Of a DNA stretch of 64,000 nt, positions 35,009 to 44,417 are shown in pieces (the stretch's first letter is position 1; the number at the start of each line of letters is the position of its first letter). Source of the DNA: an uncultured Opitutales bacterium (GTDB lineage Bacteria > Verrucomicrobiota > Verrucomicrobiia > Opitutales > Intestinicryptomonadaceae); the NCBI GenBank assembly GCA_900548275.1, contig URJY01000002.1, positions 1 to 64,000 of the forward strand, written 5' to 3'. The translations under genes were made by a program, and so were the position numbers. Below the pieces are notes generated by a model. That model was not told the origin of the DNA. It was given only the letters and a program-made list of their open reading frames with translations, and ran no database searches.

Positions 35009-35674
35009 TTAGTCCTGCATTTTCGATTTCGGGAAGTCGAACTGCGCCCTGCGCGAAGTGTTCACCCTGCCCGCAGAATAGACGCTCTCGCCCTTGAGCA
35101 GAACCGAATTTATTTCGAGAAAGCCCTCGAAGCCCACTTTCGGAACGGACACGAATTTCATCCCGACCGTCTCGATTTTCAAGCCGTCGGGGGAGTTCTG
35201 GAAAGTGTCGGTCTGAACGTCGTAGGAAAAGCAGAAGCTGCGCGGCAGCCAAGTTATGCGGCTGTATTCGATTATGCCTATGTAGGGCACTACGATGTTG
35301 TCCATCGTGATGATGTCGAGCCGCAATACGCCGTCTTCGACATACATATAGCTGCGCGTGGGAATCGTCGCGCCGCCGCCGACTATTTTGCCGCTGCCGA
35401 TAAGCTTCGAATCGGCGGCATTGTGCGCGGGGTGGTAGTTCTGTTCGACCACCGCCGAAGAAACGGTATTGCCCGCAACCGAAAGCGTCTGCGAGCCGCC
35501 CCAGTTGCCCGAATACGCGCGGATGACATCCTGCGGCGTAAAGAAGACGACATCCGCAAACACCTGCGAGAATTGCGAACGTTCGAGCGCGGGCATATCG
35601 GTTGCCGACTGCGCGAAGAGCGCGTTCGAAACGGCGGCGGACGCCGCGAGGAAAATCGAAAGCAGTTTTTTCAT
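35009..35674 (-). CDS. Secreted protein of unknown function
   Basis: This is a 221-aa exported protein. The signal peptide MKKLLSIFLAASAAVSNALFAQ sets the start. The mature protein is predicted to be mostly beta (VRVDGVLRLDIITMD-like segments, TWLPRSFCFSYDVQTDTF and FVSVPKVGFEGFLEIN). I recognise no domain. It sits between hrpB and the holin-like gene on the same strand with 1-13 base gaps, which suggests an operon though no functional link is evident. Confidence 0.75.
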   Translation of the reverse strand: MKKLLSIFLAASAAVSNALFAQSATDMPALERSQFSQVFADVVFFTPQDVIRAYSGNWGGSQTLSVAGNTVSSAVVEQNYHPAHNAADSKLIGSGKIVGGGATIPTRSYMYVEDGVLRLDIITMDNIVVPYIGIIEYSRITWLPRSFCFSYDVQTDTFQNSPDGLKIETVGMKFVSVPKVGFEGFLEINSVLLKGESVYSAGRVNTSRRAQFDFPKSKMQD

Positions 35675-35675
35675 A

Positions 35676-36164
35676 TCAGACATCTATTACGTCGTCCTTG
35701 TCGTTGCGGTCGGACGCGCCCGAGTTTGCCGAAAAAGTGCGCACCGTTATGCGCTCGCTGCGGGCGAGTGCAAGCCCCCACGAAAGTACCGAAACCAAAA
35801 ACGAAGCCCACAACGCCGCCCAATACGAGCCCACAACAATTCCGTCTCCGGGGATTAACCGCGCCGCGAAATAGATTATCAGCGCGTTTATGAAAAGCAT
35901 TCCGATGCCCACCGTAAATATGATGAACGGAAGCGCGAAAAGCACAAGCGCGGGCTTGAGAACCCAATTCAAAAACCATATCAGCACCACGAGCAGGGCG
36001 AACGAAACAACGTTGTTGAACTGTATCGACGACGTTGTAAGCCACGCGAGCCCGAGCCCCGCCGCGTTGAGCAGGCAGGTGCGCCAGAAGTTCAGCTCCA
36101 CCCTGCGGGTTAATCTGACGGTCGATACTCTGGGAGAGTCGTTATCGTTTTGATTTGGCTGCAT
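35676..36164 (-). CDS. Phage holin family (superfamily IV, DUF360-like) membrane protein
   Basis: This is a 162-aa protein with four hydrophobic segments between residues 28 and 132. The segment WFLNWVLKPALVLFALPFIIFTVGIGMLFINALIIYFAARLIPG matches the Mycobacterial 4TMS holin superfamily IV (PF04020). Despite the name, most are ordinary chromosomal membrane proteins of unknown role. Its 5' end overlaps the 3' end of rarA by 23 bases, so the two are co-translated. Confidence 0.85.
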   Translation of the reverse strand: MQPNQNDNDSPRVSTVRLTRRVELNFWRTCLLNAAGLGLAWLTTSSIQFNNVVSFALLVVLIWFLNWVLKPALVLFALPFIIFTVGIGMLFINALIIYFAARLIPGDGIVVGSYWAALWASFLVSVLSWGLALARSERITVRTFSANSGASDRNDKDDVIDV

Positions 36165-37497
36165 TTTTTATCTTTCGTTTTAGTTCGCGGAACTGTTCGA
36201 GGCGTTCGGCAATCTGTTTTTCCGAACCGTAGTGGGTAGGATTGTATAATTTGACTTCCTTTTCAAGATAATCTTGTCCGCTTATGAAATCGGGGCAATC
36301 GTGGTTGTAGACGTATTCCGCGCCGTTGCCGAACTTGCGGTTGAGCGACGTGTGGGCGTCGCGCAAATGGAGCGGAACGGGCTGTACGGGCTTTTTCGAG
36401 ACCTCCGCCTTTGCCGCGAAAAGCGCGTTTGTAGCCGAATTGCTCTTGGGGGCGGTCGCCAAAAAGAGCGTTGCGTGGGCGAGGTTTAGCTCGCACTCGG
36501 GCTGTCCTACGCGTTCGACGGCGTCGAATGCGGCGTTTGCAACGAGTATCCCGCGCGAGTCCGCAAGCCCCACGTCTTCGCTCGCCAGAATCAGCAGACG
36601 GCGCGCGATGAAGCGCGGGTCTTCGCCGCCGACGAGCATTTTTGCGAGCCAGTACATGGCGGCGTCGGGGTCGCAACCCCTTACGCTTTTTATGAACGCC
36701 GAAATGGTGTCGTAGTGTTCGTCCTCGTCGGCGTCGTAGCGCACACGCCGTTCCTTCGCGAAAATTTCGATGTCCCCGACGCCGATTTTCCCGTTGCCGC
36801 CGACGGCGAATGCGATTGTCTCGAGGGCGTTGAGGGCGCGGCGCAAGTCGCCGTCGCAGATGTCGGCAATGCCCTCGAGCGCGGCGGGGTCGGCGGCAAT
36901 GGACATCTCGCCGAGTCCGCGCGTCTTGTCCGTAAGGGCACGGTCGAGCACCTTTACGATGTCGTCAGTCGAGAGCGGTTCGAGCTTGAAAAGGTGGCTT
37001 CGGGAAAGGAGCGGCGCGTTGATGTAAAACCCGGGGTTCTGGGTCGTCGCGCCGATGAGCCTTACGTTGCCGTCCTCGACATCGGGCAGAAGGAGATCCT
37101 GCTGCGCCTTGTTGAATCGGTGGATTTCGTCGATGAAAAGAATCGTGCGCTCGCCGCGGTTGTAGCGCGCCATCGTGAGGATGTCGCGCAGTTGCGAGAC
37201 GTTCGAAAGAACCGCGTTTATCTTGACGAACCGCGATTTCGTCTCGCGGGCGATTACGTCGGCAAGCGTCGTCTTTCCGCACCCCGGGGGGCCGTAGAAA
37301 ATCAGCGAGCCGAAAGAGTTCGTCGCCACAAGACGCGGCAACAGACAGCCTTCGCCCAAAATGTGCGCGTGTCCGACAACCTCGGAAAGCGAGCGCGGAC
37401 GCATACGCACGGCGAGCGGCGCGGACACGGGAGCGGGCTCTTCGCGCGGCTCGGGCGCACTGTCGCCGAAAGGCAGGTCTATCGAATTGTCGGTCAT
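36142..37497 (-). CDS. rarA: Replication-associated recombination protein RarA (MgsA)
   Basis: This is a 451-aa AAA+ ATPase related to clamp loaders, acting at stalled replication forks. Walker A is FYGPPGCGKTT, Walker B is ILFIDEIHRFNKAQQD, and sensor 1 is IGATTQNPGF. The C-terminal tetramerisation part ends with YNPTHYGSEKQIAERL, a segment seen in RarA proteins. The start is the ATG preceding TDNSIDLPFG; an upstream reading of 77 codons crosses the intergenic region and is unlikely. Confidence 0.95.
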   Translation of the reverse strand: MTDNSIDLPFGDSAPEPREEPAPVSAPLAVRMRPRSLSEVVGHAHILGEGCLLPRLVATNSFGSLIFYGPPGCGKTTLADVIARETKSRFVKINAVLSNVSQLRDILTMARYNRGERTILFIDEIHRFNKAQQDLLLPDVEDGNVRLIGATTQNPGFYINAPLLSRSHLFKLEPLSTDDIVKVLDRALTDKTRGLGEMSIAADPAALEGIADICDGDLRRALNALETIAFAVGGNGKIGVGDIEIFAKERRVRYDADEDEHYDTISAFIKSVRGCDPDAAMYWLAKMLVGGEDPRFIARRLLILASEDVGLADSRGILVANAAFDAVERVGQPECELNLAHATLFLATAPKSNSATNALFAAKAEVSKKPVQPVPLHLRDAHTSLNRKFGNGAEYVYNHDCPDFISGQDYLEKEVKLYNPTHYGSEKQIAERLEQFRELKRKIKNAAKSKR

Positions 37498-37582
37498 TGT
37501 ATTTCCAAAGTGTATTTTTACTGGGGCAAGACTAAAGCATTCCTTGAATATTTTGTCAATTACTGCAATATAGACACCTAAA

Positions 37583-38383
37583 ATGTCGAAAGGAAACGAA
37601 AAAAAAGCATTGCCGTGCGCGATGACCGTTGCGGGCAGCGATTCGGGCGGGGGCGCGGGCATCCAAGCCGACCTGCTCACGTTCGCCGCAAACGGAGTGT
37701 TCGGCTGCACTGCAATCGCCGCGCTCACCGCGCAGAACCCGTCGACGGTCTCCGCCGTTCGGGCGACCGACCCGCAGATGCTCCGCGCCCAAATGGACGC
37801 AATTTACGGCTTTTTCAAGCCGTCGGCGGCAAAGACGGGAATGCTGTTTTCGGCGGAGCTTATCGAGTGTACGGCGGACTTCTTCGCGGAACATCCCGAA
37901 ATTCCGCTCGTAGCCGACCCCGTGATGATTTCCACAAGCGGCGCAAAGCTTCTCGACGACGGCGCGGCTCGGATTCTGGCGGAAAGGCTGCTGCCCGTGT
38001 CCGCAATCGCAACGCCGAACCTCGACGAGGGCGCGGCGTTGCTCGGCGTCGACAAAATCGAAAACGTCGCGGAAGCCGCGCAAAGGCTGCGCGACAGGCT
38101 CGGCACGTCGGTGCTGCTCAAGGGCGGACACCTCGCGGGCGACGACATCGCCGACGTATTCGCCGACATCGACGGAAACACGACCGCGATAAAATCGACG
38201 CGCATTCCCGACGTCGACACGCACGGCAGCGGCTGCACGCTCGCCGCCGCCATTGCCGCGAATCTGGCGAAGGGCGTTGCGCCGCTCGAAGCCTGCCGAA
38301 AGGCGCAAAGGTACATCCTTGCGTGCATGAAAAATGCGCTTGAAACGGCGGGCGGAAAATTTATAAACCACTTCCCCTACTAA
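37583..38383 (+). CDS. thiD: Hydroxymethylpyrimidine/phosphomethylpyrimidine kinase
   Basis: This ribokinase-fold enzyme phosphorylates HMP and HMP-P in thiamine biosynthesis or salvage. Signatures are TVAGSDSGGGAGIQADLLTF at the N-terminus, ATPNLDEG in the middle, and the catalytic anion hole VDTHGSGCTLAAAIAANLA near the C-terminus, with Asp and Cys. The length of 266 aa is typical. No other thi gene or TPP riboswitch is seen nearby. radC begins 1 base after its stop. Confidence 0.94.
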   Translation: MSKGNEKKALPCAMTVAGSDSGGGAGIQADLLTFAANGVFGCTAIAALTAQNPSTVSAVRATDPQMLRAQMDAIYGFFKPSAAKTGMLFSAELIECTADFFAEHPEIPLVADPVMISTSGAKLLDDGAARILAERLLPVSAIATPNLDEGAALLGVDKIENVAEAAQRLRDRLGTSVLLKGGHLAGDDIADVFADIDGNTTAIKSTRIPDVDTHGSGCTLAAAIAANLAKGVAPLEACRKAQRYILACMKNALETAGGKFINHFPY

Positions 38384-38384
38384 T

Positions 38385-39179
38385 ATGACAAACGCGCAAA
38401 AAGACGACGATTTTTCATCGCACAGCGGACACAGGGAACGCCTGCGCGCACGCTACAAATCGGGCGGATTTTCGGCACTCGCCGACCACGAGCAAATCGA
38501 GTTTCTGCTAACATACCTCCTGCCGCGAATCGATGTAAAGCCGACGGCGAAGGCGCTGCTCAAAAAGTTCGGCAACATCCGCGGAATAGTCGACGCGCCC
38601 GTCGAGGAGCTTACGAAAATCGCGGGGATAGGCGAAACCGCCGCGCTCGGAATTTCGCTGCTCAAAAACCTGATAACGGCGTACCACTCAAACGAGCTTG
38701 AAACGCCGACAAACGAAATCGGCACGATTTCCAAACTCATTAAATATTTCAAGTCGAAAATCGCCTCCGAGCCGTCGGAGGTCTTCGAGATGGTATGTTT
38801 CGACGCCAAGCTGCGCCTGATTCCGTCGGGTTCGGTGCGCCTTTTCGAAGGCAGTCTGACGTGCGCGTCGGTCGACGTGCGCAAAGTCATCGAAACGGCG
38901 ATAAAGCACGGCGCGGCGCAAATCGCCATCGCCCACAACCACCCGAGCGGCGACCCCACGCCGTCGTTCGAAGACATCCGCCTTACGCGCAGACTTTCCG
39001 AAGCCTGCAAACCGATTCACCTGAATTTAATCGAACACGTCGTTGTGGGCAAAAAATCCTGCTTCTCGTTCCGCCGCGACGGGCGTTTCGACTGTCTCTA
39101 CGACGAATCGCTCGAAGAGGGCAGACTGCGCGGAGCGTGCAAAGAGCCCGAAACATCAGACGAAGCGGAGGCGCAATGA
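38385..39179 (+). CDS. radC: RadC-family JAMM/MPN+ protein
   Basis: This is a 264-aa protein. An N-terminal helix-hairpin-helix (KIAGIGETAALGISLLK) is followed by the JAB metalloprotease-like domain with zinc-site motif AIAHNHPSGDPTPSFEDIRLTRRLSEA (H-x-H-P-S-G-x(7)-D/E-D). The role of RadC in repair is disputed, and family members are often found on mobile elements. It lies between thiD and tsaD with 1-base and overlapping junctions. Confidence 0.94.
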   Translation: MTNAQKDDDFSSHSGHRERLRARYKSGGFSALADHEQIEFLLTYLLPRIDVKPTAKALLKKFGNIRGIVDAPVEELTKIAGIGETAALGISLLKNLITAYHSNELETPTNEIGTISKLIKYFKSKIASEPSEVFEMVCFDAKLRLIPSGSVRLFEGSLTCASVDVRKVIETAIKHGAAQIAIAHNHPSGDPTPSFEDIRLTRRLSEACKPIHLNLIEHVVVGKKSCFSFRRDGRFDCLYDESLEEGRLRGACKEPETSDEAEAQ

Positions 39180-40216
39180 AAATCCTCGCCATAGAAAGCT
39201 CGTGCGACGAATCGGCGGTCGCAATATTCGACCCCGAAATCGGGATTCTCGAAAGCCTAATCCACACCCAGATAGACCTGCACGCCCTCTACGGCGGCGT
39301 TGTGCCCGACTTGGCAAGCTCGGAGCACCTCAAAAAGCTCCCGATGCTGCTTGCGCAGATTTCGAAATCGGAGCACTTCGGCGGAATAACGCAGGTCGTC
39401 GCCACGTCGGGCCCCGGTCTGCCGAACTGCCTTGCAATGGGCGTTGCCTGCGCCGCGGCGACCGCAGCCGCCCTGAAAGTGCCCCTCTGCGGCGCGAACC
39501 ACCTGCGCGGGCACGCGTGCTCGCCGTTTATCGAAGTGCACGCCACCGACCCCGAACATTTCGGCGAAAACATCGACGCGCTTCTGCCCCATCTGGGGCT
39601 GACCGTCTCGGGCGGCAATACGGTGCTGTTCGAGCTTGACGAAAACCGAAACATCTCGGTAATCGCCGACACAATCGACGACGCCGCGGGCGAGGCACTC
39701 GACAAGGGCGCAAAGCTTCTCGATATGCCCTACCCCGGCGCGCCGCTCCTCGAGAAAACGGCACTCGGCGGAAAAATCGACAAAAACCTTTTCCCCCACG
39801 GGCAGAACCGAAAAATCGAAGACGACCCCGACTTCAGCTTCTCGGGGCTGAAAACGAGCCTGCGCTACTACCTGCAAAAGCTCGACCCGCGCGAAATCGA
39901 AGCCCGCAAGCCCGACATCTGCGCAAGCTACCAGTACGCGGTAATCGAACAGCTCCGCAGGCGCGCCGACTTCTTCGCATCGCGGAAACACTACGCGAGC
40001 ATCGGAATTTCGGGCGGCGTTTCGAACAACAACGCGTTCGCCGAAACATTCGAAAAGCTCGCCCGCAGGCACGGCGCAAAGTTCCTCGTCGCCCCGCGCA
40101 AATACCGCGGCGACAACGCGGCGATGATTGCGTTCTCCGCGTTCTTCGACCCGAAATCGCTCGCGCCGTCCGAAAAATTTTCGCTGAAAATAGACTCCTC
40201 GCGCGAGATGGCGTAG
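39176..40216 (+). CDS. tsaD: tRNA N6-threonylcarbamoyladenosine synthase subunit TsaD
   Basis: This ASKHA-fold protein transfers the threonylcarbamoyl group to A37 of ANN-decoding tRNAs. The N-terminal ILAIESSCDESAVAI is diagnostic. The metal-binding H-x(3)-H appears in NHLRGHACS, and the nucleotide site in LTVSGGNTVLF and ISGGVSNNNAF. The length of 346 aa is typical. It starts within the radC stop (ATGA). The segment FPHGQNRKIEDDPDFSFSGLKT is also conserved. Confidence 0.95.
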   Translation: MKILAIESSCDESAVAIFDPEIGILESLIHTQIDLHALYGGVVPDLASSEHLKKLPMLLAQISKSEHFGGITQVVATSGPGLPNCLAMGVACAAATAAALKVPLCGANHLRGHACSPFIEVHATDPEHFGENIDALLPHLGLTVSGGNTVLFELDENRNISVIADTIDDAAGEALDKGAKLLDMPYPGAPLLEKTALGGKIDKNLFPHGQNRKIEDDPDFSFSGLKTSLRYYLQKLDPREIEARKPDICASYQYAVIEQLRRRADFFASRKHYASIGISGGVSNNNAFAETFEKLARRHGAKFLVAPRKYRGDNAAMIAFSAFFDPKSLAPSEKFSLKIDSSREMA

Positions 40217-40264
40217 AGCCATTTTTCTCGACACAAACCGCATCCGCGCGTTAATTTTACGACA

Positions 40265-41128
40265 ATGCCAACACTTATCGACACAGACGAAGCCTATCGC
40301 AAGTGCCAAGCACTCGCCGATTCGCACTACGAGAATTTTCCCGTGGCGAAAATGCTGCCCGCAAAGCTGCGCAAACACGTGGCGGCAATCTACGCGTTCG
40401 CGCGGACTGCCGACGACATCGCAGACGAAGAGCACGAGACAATCGCCGCCGACTCGCCGCTGCGCGTCGAAAAGCTGCGCAGGTTCGAGTCGCAGCTGCT
40501 TGTCGGTTCGCCCGCGGAACTCGACCCGCAGTGGGCGTGGATTTTCGTCGCGCTCGCCGAGACAATCAAAAAATTCGACATACCCGTACAGCTCCTGCGC
40601 GACCTTGTAGACGCGTTCGCGCAGGACGTCGTGAAGAAACGCTACGACGACTTCCCGCAGTTGCTCGACTACTGCCGCCGCAGCGCAAACCCCGTCGGCA
40701 GGCTCGTGCTCATCCTCCACGGAATCCGCAGCGACGAGCTCTTCGGATACTCCGACGACATCTGCTCCGCCCTGCAGCTTGCGAATTTCTGGCAGGATAT
40801 GAGCGTGGACAAGGACAAAAACCGAATCTACGTTCCGCAGTCGGACTGGCGCGGCGCGGACGAAGCCGAAATCTTCGCCGACTCCGCAAGCGCGCGCGTG
40901 CGCGAAATCGTGAAATTCGAATGCGAACGCACCGAAAAAATGTTCGCCTCGGGCGAACGCCTCATCAAACACCTGCCGTTCCCGCTGAGACTCGAAATAA
41001 AGCTGACGGTCGCGGGCGGGCGGGCGATTCTCTCGAAAATCGCCGCGCAAAACTACGACACCCTCGCGAAACGTCCCGCCCTCGGCACGTTCGACAAAAT
41101 CAAACTTCTGCTCGCCGCGCTCTTCTAA
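40265..41128 (+). CDS. hpnC: Squalene synthase HpnC (hydroxysqualene-pathway)
   Basis: This is a 287-aa trans-isoprenyl diphosphate synthase-like protein. HpnC converts presqualene diphosphate to hydroxysqualene. Asp-rich sites are DDIADEEHET and ANFWQDMSVDKDK. It lacks a membrane anchor, as expected of the bacterial HpnC/D/E route. A likely promoter (TCGACA, 17 bases, TTAATT) sits 10-40 bases upstream. It is followed 1 base later by the HpnD-HpnE fusion. Confidence 0.92.
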   Translation: MPTLIDTDEAYRKCQALADSHYENFPVAKMLPAKLRKHVAAIYAFARTADDIADEEHETIAADSPLRVEKLRRFESQLLVGSPAELDPQWAWIFVALAETIKKFDIPVQLLRDLVDAFAQDVVKKRYDDFPQLLDYCRRSANPVGRLVLILHGIRSDELFGYSDDICSALQLANFWQDMSVDKDKNRIYVPQSDWRGADEAEIFADSASARVREIVKFECERTEKMFASGERLIKHLPFPLRLEIKLTVAGGRAILSKIAAQNYDTLAKRPALGTFDKIKLLLAALF

Positions 41129-41129
41129 A

Positions 41130-43274
41130 ATGCAAGCCGAAAATTCGCACAGCCAATACCACACGCAGGAAAGGAAGAAGTCGAACTTGGCATTCGCGTT
41201 CTTCTGCATGGAACCCGACCGCGCCCGCGACATGGAAACTTTCTACGCATTCTGCCGGCTGATGGACGACATCGCAGACGAAGAGGTGCGCCCGCTCGAC
41301 GAACGCCGCAAGGCTCTCGAAGACTGGAAGACGGAAATCGGCAACGCCTACGACACCGACAAGCCGATTTCGCCGCTCGGCGAGGAAATGCGCTCGCTCG
41401 TGCGCCGCAGAAACATTCCGCGCCAATACGTGCTCGACATAATCGACGGCGTTATGCGCGACACTTTCGACACCCCGTTCGAAACGTTCGACGACATACG
41501 CAAATACTGCTACGGCGTGGCGTCGGCGGTCGGGCTTGTGTCCATTTACATCTTCGGCTTCAAAAGCGAAAAGACAAAAGAGTTCGCCGAAACGCTCGGG
41601 TACGCCCTGCAATTTACGAACATTTTGCGCGACGTTGTGGACGACATAAAATCGCACGGACGCGTGTACATTCCCGCGCGGGAACTCGAAGCGTTCGGCG
41701 TGTCGCGGCGCGACCTGCTCGAAAACCCGTCCGCGCCGCACTGCAAAAGGCTCTTCGCGTTTATGTATTTTCGGGCGAAACACTTCTTCAACAAGGCGCG
41801 ACGCCTCCTGCAGCCCGAAGACAAACGCGCCCTCGCCCCCGCACTGATAATGTGGGCGATTTACGAGGAAATACTCGAAACAATCAAAAAACGCGATTTT
41901 TCGATAAGCGAAAAAATCGTGAAAATTTCGAAGCCCAGAAAAATCGCCCTCGCACTCGGCGCAATCCGCCGCTCGAAAAAACCCGAACCGCAAAACAAAA
42001 ACTGCGGGCGCGCGATAGTCGCAGGCGCGGGAATCGCGGGAATCGGCGCGGCTCTGCGGCTCGCCGAAGAGGGTTTCGACGTGTCGCTGTACGAGGCTAA
42101 GTCGCACATCGGCGGAAGATGCGCAATGCTCGAATGGAACGGCGCAAAACTCGACAACGCAACCCACGCGGCGATGGGCTGCTACGACAACCTTTTCGGC
42201 ATTCTTGAAAAACTCGGCACAAACACGCCCGAATACTTCGCGCCGACAACGGCGATGGAATTTCTCTTCGGCGGCGGCAAAAAAACTCGCGTCGATTTTC
42301 CGACCAACGACGCGGGCGCATTCGCAAAATTTTTCGCCTGCCTGAAATACGGCAGGCTCGACGGTATGCGTAAAAACCTGCCGCTTTTCATCAAGTTGAA
42401 ACTCGGTCTGGCGAACGCCCGCAGGGGCGAGACGGCGGCGGAATACCTGCGCAGAAAGGGAATCGGCAGACTCGGAATCGAAAATTTCTGGGAGCCGTTT
42501 TGCGTTTCGGCACTCAATACGCCGCTCGAAAAAACGGACGCGCAACTTATGCTGAAAACCGCGAGAAAATCGGTGCTCGGCGGCGGCGACAAGGGAACGC
42601 TCTTCCTGCCGCAACAGCCGATTGCATCGGCACTCAAGCCAATCGGAATATACCTCGAGGGCGTAGGCTCGAAAATCTACACGGGCGAAACCGTCTCGAA
42701 AATCCACACATCCGACGGCAAAATCGCGGGCATATCCACAAACAAATGCGACTTCGCCGCGTGCGACTTTTTCGTAAGCGCACTGCCCGCCCCCGCCCTC
42801 GGAAAGCTCCTGCCCGATTCCTCCGCACTCAAAAAACGGCTCGGAAAAATCGCGCAGACGGACATCGCAAACATCTATTTTTCGACGCCGCAAAAACTCG
42901 TCGACGGGCAATACGCCTGCCTCATAGGCTCGCCCCTGCACTGGATTTTCGGCAAGGGCGCAACGTCCGACGGCAAAAACCTCTACGGCATAACAATCAG
43001 CGCAAGCTCGCTCGGCGCGTCGAAGGCGGAAGCCGCCGAAATGCTCAAAAGGGAACTCGGCAAATTCTTCGGCGACGTCGAAATTTCCGACGTTCTGCCG
43101 TCGACGTTCTTCGGCGCGACAATATCCGCCGACACCGAAACCGAAGCTGCCCGCCCCGCCGACGCGCAGGCGCGGGAATTTGCCAATATGCGCATTTGCG
43201 GCGACTGGGTTCAAACCGACCTGCCCTGCACGATGGAATCGGCGGCGAAATCCGCAACCGACTTTTCCGTTTAG
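41130..43274 (+). CDS. HpnD-HpnE fusion: presqualene diphosphate synthase joined to hydroxysqualene dehydroxylase
   Basis: This is a 714-aa two-domain protein. Residues 1-285 form a squalene/phytoene synthase domain with Asp-rich motifs DDIAD (46-50) and NILRDVVDD, matching HpnD, which condenses two farnesyl diphosphates. From about residue 296 the FAD dinucleotide-binding motif AGAGIAGIGAALRLAEEG starts an amine-oxidase-like domain that matches HpnE, which removes the hydroxyl from hydroxysqualene. The C-terminal GDWVQTDLPCTMESA is the HpnE flavin-site strand. The two steps are usually encoded separately. No frameshift is needed to read both, so this looks like a real fusion. hpnC is upstream and a phosphorylase-like gene downstream. 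Confidence 0.9.
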   Translation: MQAENSHSQYHTQERKKSNLAFAFFCMEPDRARDMETFYAFCRLMDDIADEEVRPLDERRKALEDWKTEIGNAYDTDKPISPLGEEMRSLVRRRNIPRQYVLDIIDGVMRDTFDTPFETFDDIRKYCYGVASAVGLVSIYIFGFKSEKTKEFAETLGYALQFTNILRDVVDDIKSHGRVYIPARELEAFGVSRRDLLENPSAPHCKRLFAFMYFRAKHFFNKARRLLQPEDKRALAPALIMWAIYEEILETIKKRDFSISEKIVKISKPRKIALALGAIRRSKKPEPQNKNCGRAIVAGAGIAGIGAALRLAEEGFDVSLYEAKSHIGGRCAMLEWNGAKLDNATHAAMGCYDNLFGILEKLGTNTPEYFAPTTAMEFLFGGGKKTRVDFPTNDAGAFAKFFACLKYGRLDGMRKNLPLFIKLKLGLANARRGETAAEYLRRKGIGRLGIENFWEPFCVSALNTPLEKTDAQLMLKTARKSVLGGGDKGTLFLPQQPIASALKPIGIYLEGVGSKIYTGETVSKIHTSDGKIAGISTNKCDFAACDFFVSALPAPALGKLLPDSSALKKRLGKIAQTDIANIYFSTPQKLVDGQYACLIGSPLHWIFGKGATSDGKNLYGITISASSLGASKAEAAEMLKRELGKFFGDVEISDVLPSTFFGATISADTETEAARPADAQAREFANMRICGDWVQTDLPCTMESAAKSATDFSV

Positions 43275-43277
43275 CAA

Positions 43278-43982
43278 ATGAAAAAATTCCTGCTGATTTT
43301 CCCGACCGTCTTCGAAGCCGCCCCCGCATTCGCCGCACTCGGCGGAACGAAAAAGGCGCGGCTCGGCGAAACCGCGCACTCGGCGGACGGCACGATAACC
43401 GCGCTCGTTGCGGGCATAGGCTGCGACGCATCCGTAAAGCGCGTCGAGGCTGCGCTGCAAAAATCCGCGCCCGACTTCGCAATACTGGCGGGCTTCTGCG
43501 GCGCGTGCACGGCGGCGCAAAAGAACGGCGATTTCGTTTTCGAGACGGAATCGGAAAAACTCGCCCTGCTCGCCGAAAGCCTCGGCGGCATCCGCGGGAA
43601 AATCGCAACCGTGGAGAAAATCGCCGACGCACGCAAAAAAGCGGAACTCGGCGGACGCGGCTTCGCGGGGGTCGATATGGAGGGCGGACTTTTCGAAAAG
43701 GCGGCGGACGCGGCGGAAGTGCCGTTCGGACATTTCCGTTGGGTGAGCGATTCGCTCGAATCCGACATTCCGCCGTCGTTTTTCGAATCGACAATGGACA
43801 GGGAAACGGGCGGACTGGAAGTGTCGATATTGAAGACCGCCGCGGCAATAATCGGCGCGCCGAGCCTGCTGCCGAAACTCGCCCGCTTCGGCGCGGAAAT
43901 CGCGCCCGCAAAGAAAAAATACGCAAGAGACATTGCGGCAATGATAAGCAAAATCGGCGGCGGGAACGAAATCCGCCCGTAA
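43278..43982 (+). CDS. Purine-nucleosidase/phosphorylase superfamily protein, HpnG-like
   Basis: This is a 234-aa phosphorylase/nucleosidase-fold protein. Family marks are the N-terminal FPTVFEAAPAF and VAGIGCDASVKRVEAALQ, then AGFCGACTAAQKNGDFV (the G-x-x-G-x-x site) and the catalytic-site GFAGVDMEGGLFEKAA. It starts 3 bases after the HpnDE gene. In hopanoid clusters HpnG removes adenine from adenosylhopane, which would fit here. Alternative assignments are futalosine hydrolase or MTA/SAH nucleosidase. No squalene-hopene cyclase is in the window. Confidence 0.75.
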   Translation: MKKFLLIFPTVFEAAPAFAALGGTKKARLGETAHSADGTITALVAGIGCDASVKRVEAALQKSAPDFAILAGFCGACTAAQKNGDFVFETESEKLALLAESLGGIRGKIATVEKIADARKKAELGGRGFAGVDMEGGLFEKAADAAEVPFGHFRWVSDSLESDIPPSFFESTMDRETGGLEVSILKTAAAIIGAPSLLPKLARFGAEIAPAKKKYARDIAAMISKIGGGNEIRP

Positions 43983-44064
43983 AAAAACGAATAAAAAAAT
44001 AAAAAATTTTATTGACATAACGCGAAAAAAACGGAAACTTGCCAACTTATATTTCAGTGATTGT

Positions 44065-44139
<75 letters not shown>

Positions 44140-44151
44140 CTGAAATTGAAA

Positions 44152-44193
44152 AACGGAACTGACAGGATTTTATTCCACAGTTCCGTTTTTTTG
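44152..44193 (+). terminator. Terminator after tRNA-Asn
   Basis: AACGGAACTG and CAGTTCCGTT form a 10-bp stem with a 16-base loop, followed by a run of Ts. It lies just downstream of the tRNA 3' end, at the border between host and prophage. Confidence 0.85.
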
Positions 44194-44348
44194 TGCCCGC
44201 ATCTTTCTCCGACACTATTACCCTGCAACTCCAATAAAACAAAGGCAGGAGCAATATTTCCCTTTCATTCAAATTTTACCACATTTCTCAGGTTAGAGAC
44301 CTTTCGCCAATACAAGAAACGGGCGAAGAGCATTTACATAAAAAAATC

Positions 44349-44372
44349 GTGAGAATTCTCAAAAATTCTCAC
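44349..44372. repeat. Inverted repeat near the prophage left end
   Basis: GTGAGAATT and AATTCTCAC are separated by 6 bases. It is 46 bases beyond the 3' end of the minus-strand recombinase module, in a stretch without genes (44194-44417). It could terminate that module, bind a regulator, or be part of the recombinase crossover site. I cannot decide between these. Confidence 0.45.
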
Positions 44373-44417
44373 GCGCCAAAAAGTTTATTCAACAGTCATC
44401 TATCCAACCGAACCGAA

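Noticed and set aside
32416..35097. 893-codon plus-strand frame opposite hrpB
   Set aside because: hrpB on the minus strand has all helicase motifs; the plus-strand frame is a shadow rich in Arg and Ala without a known domain.
35676..36164. Holin of a second prophage near 36 kb
   Set aside because: The domain name is misleading; it is embedded in an ordinary chromosomal operon with rarA and no phage gene is near.
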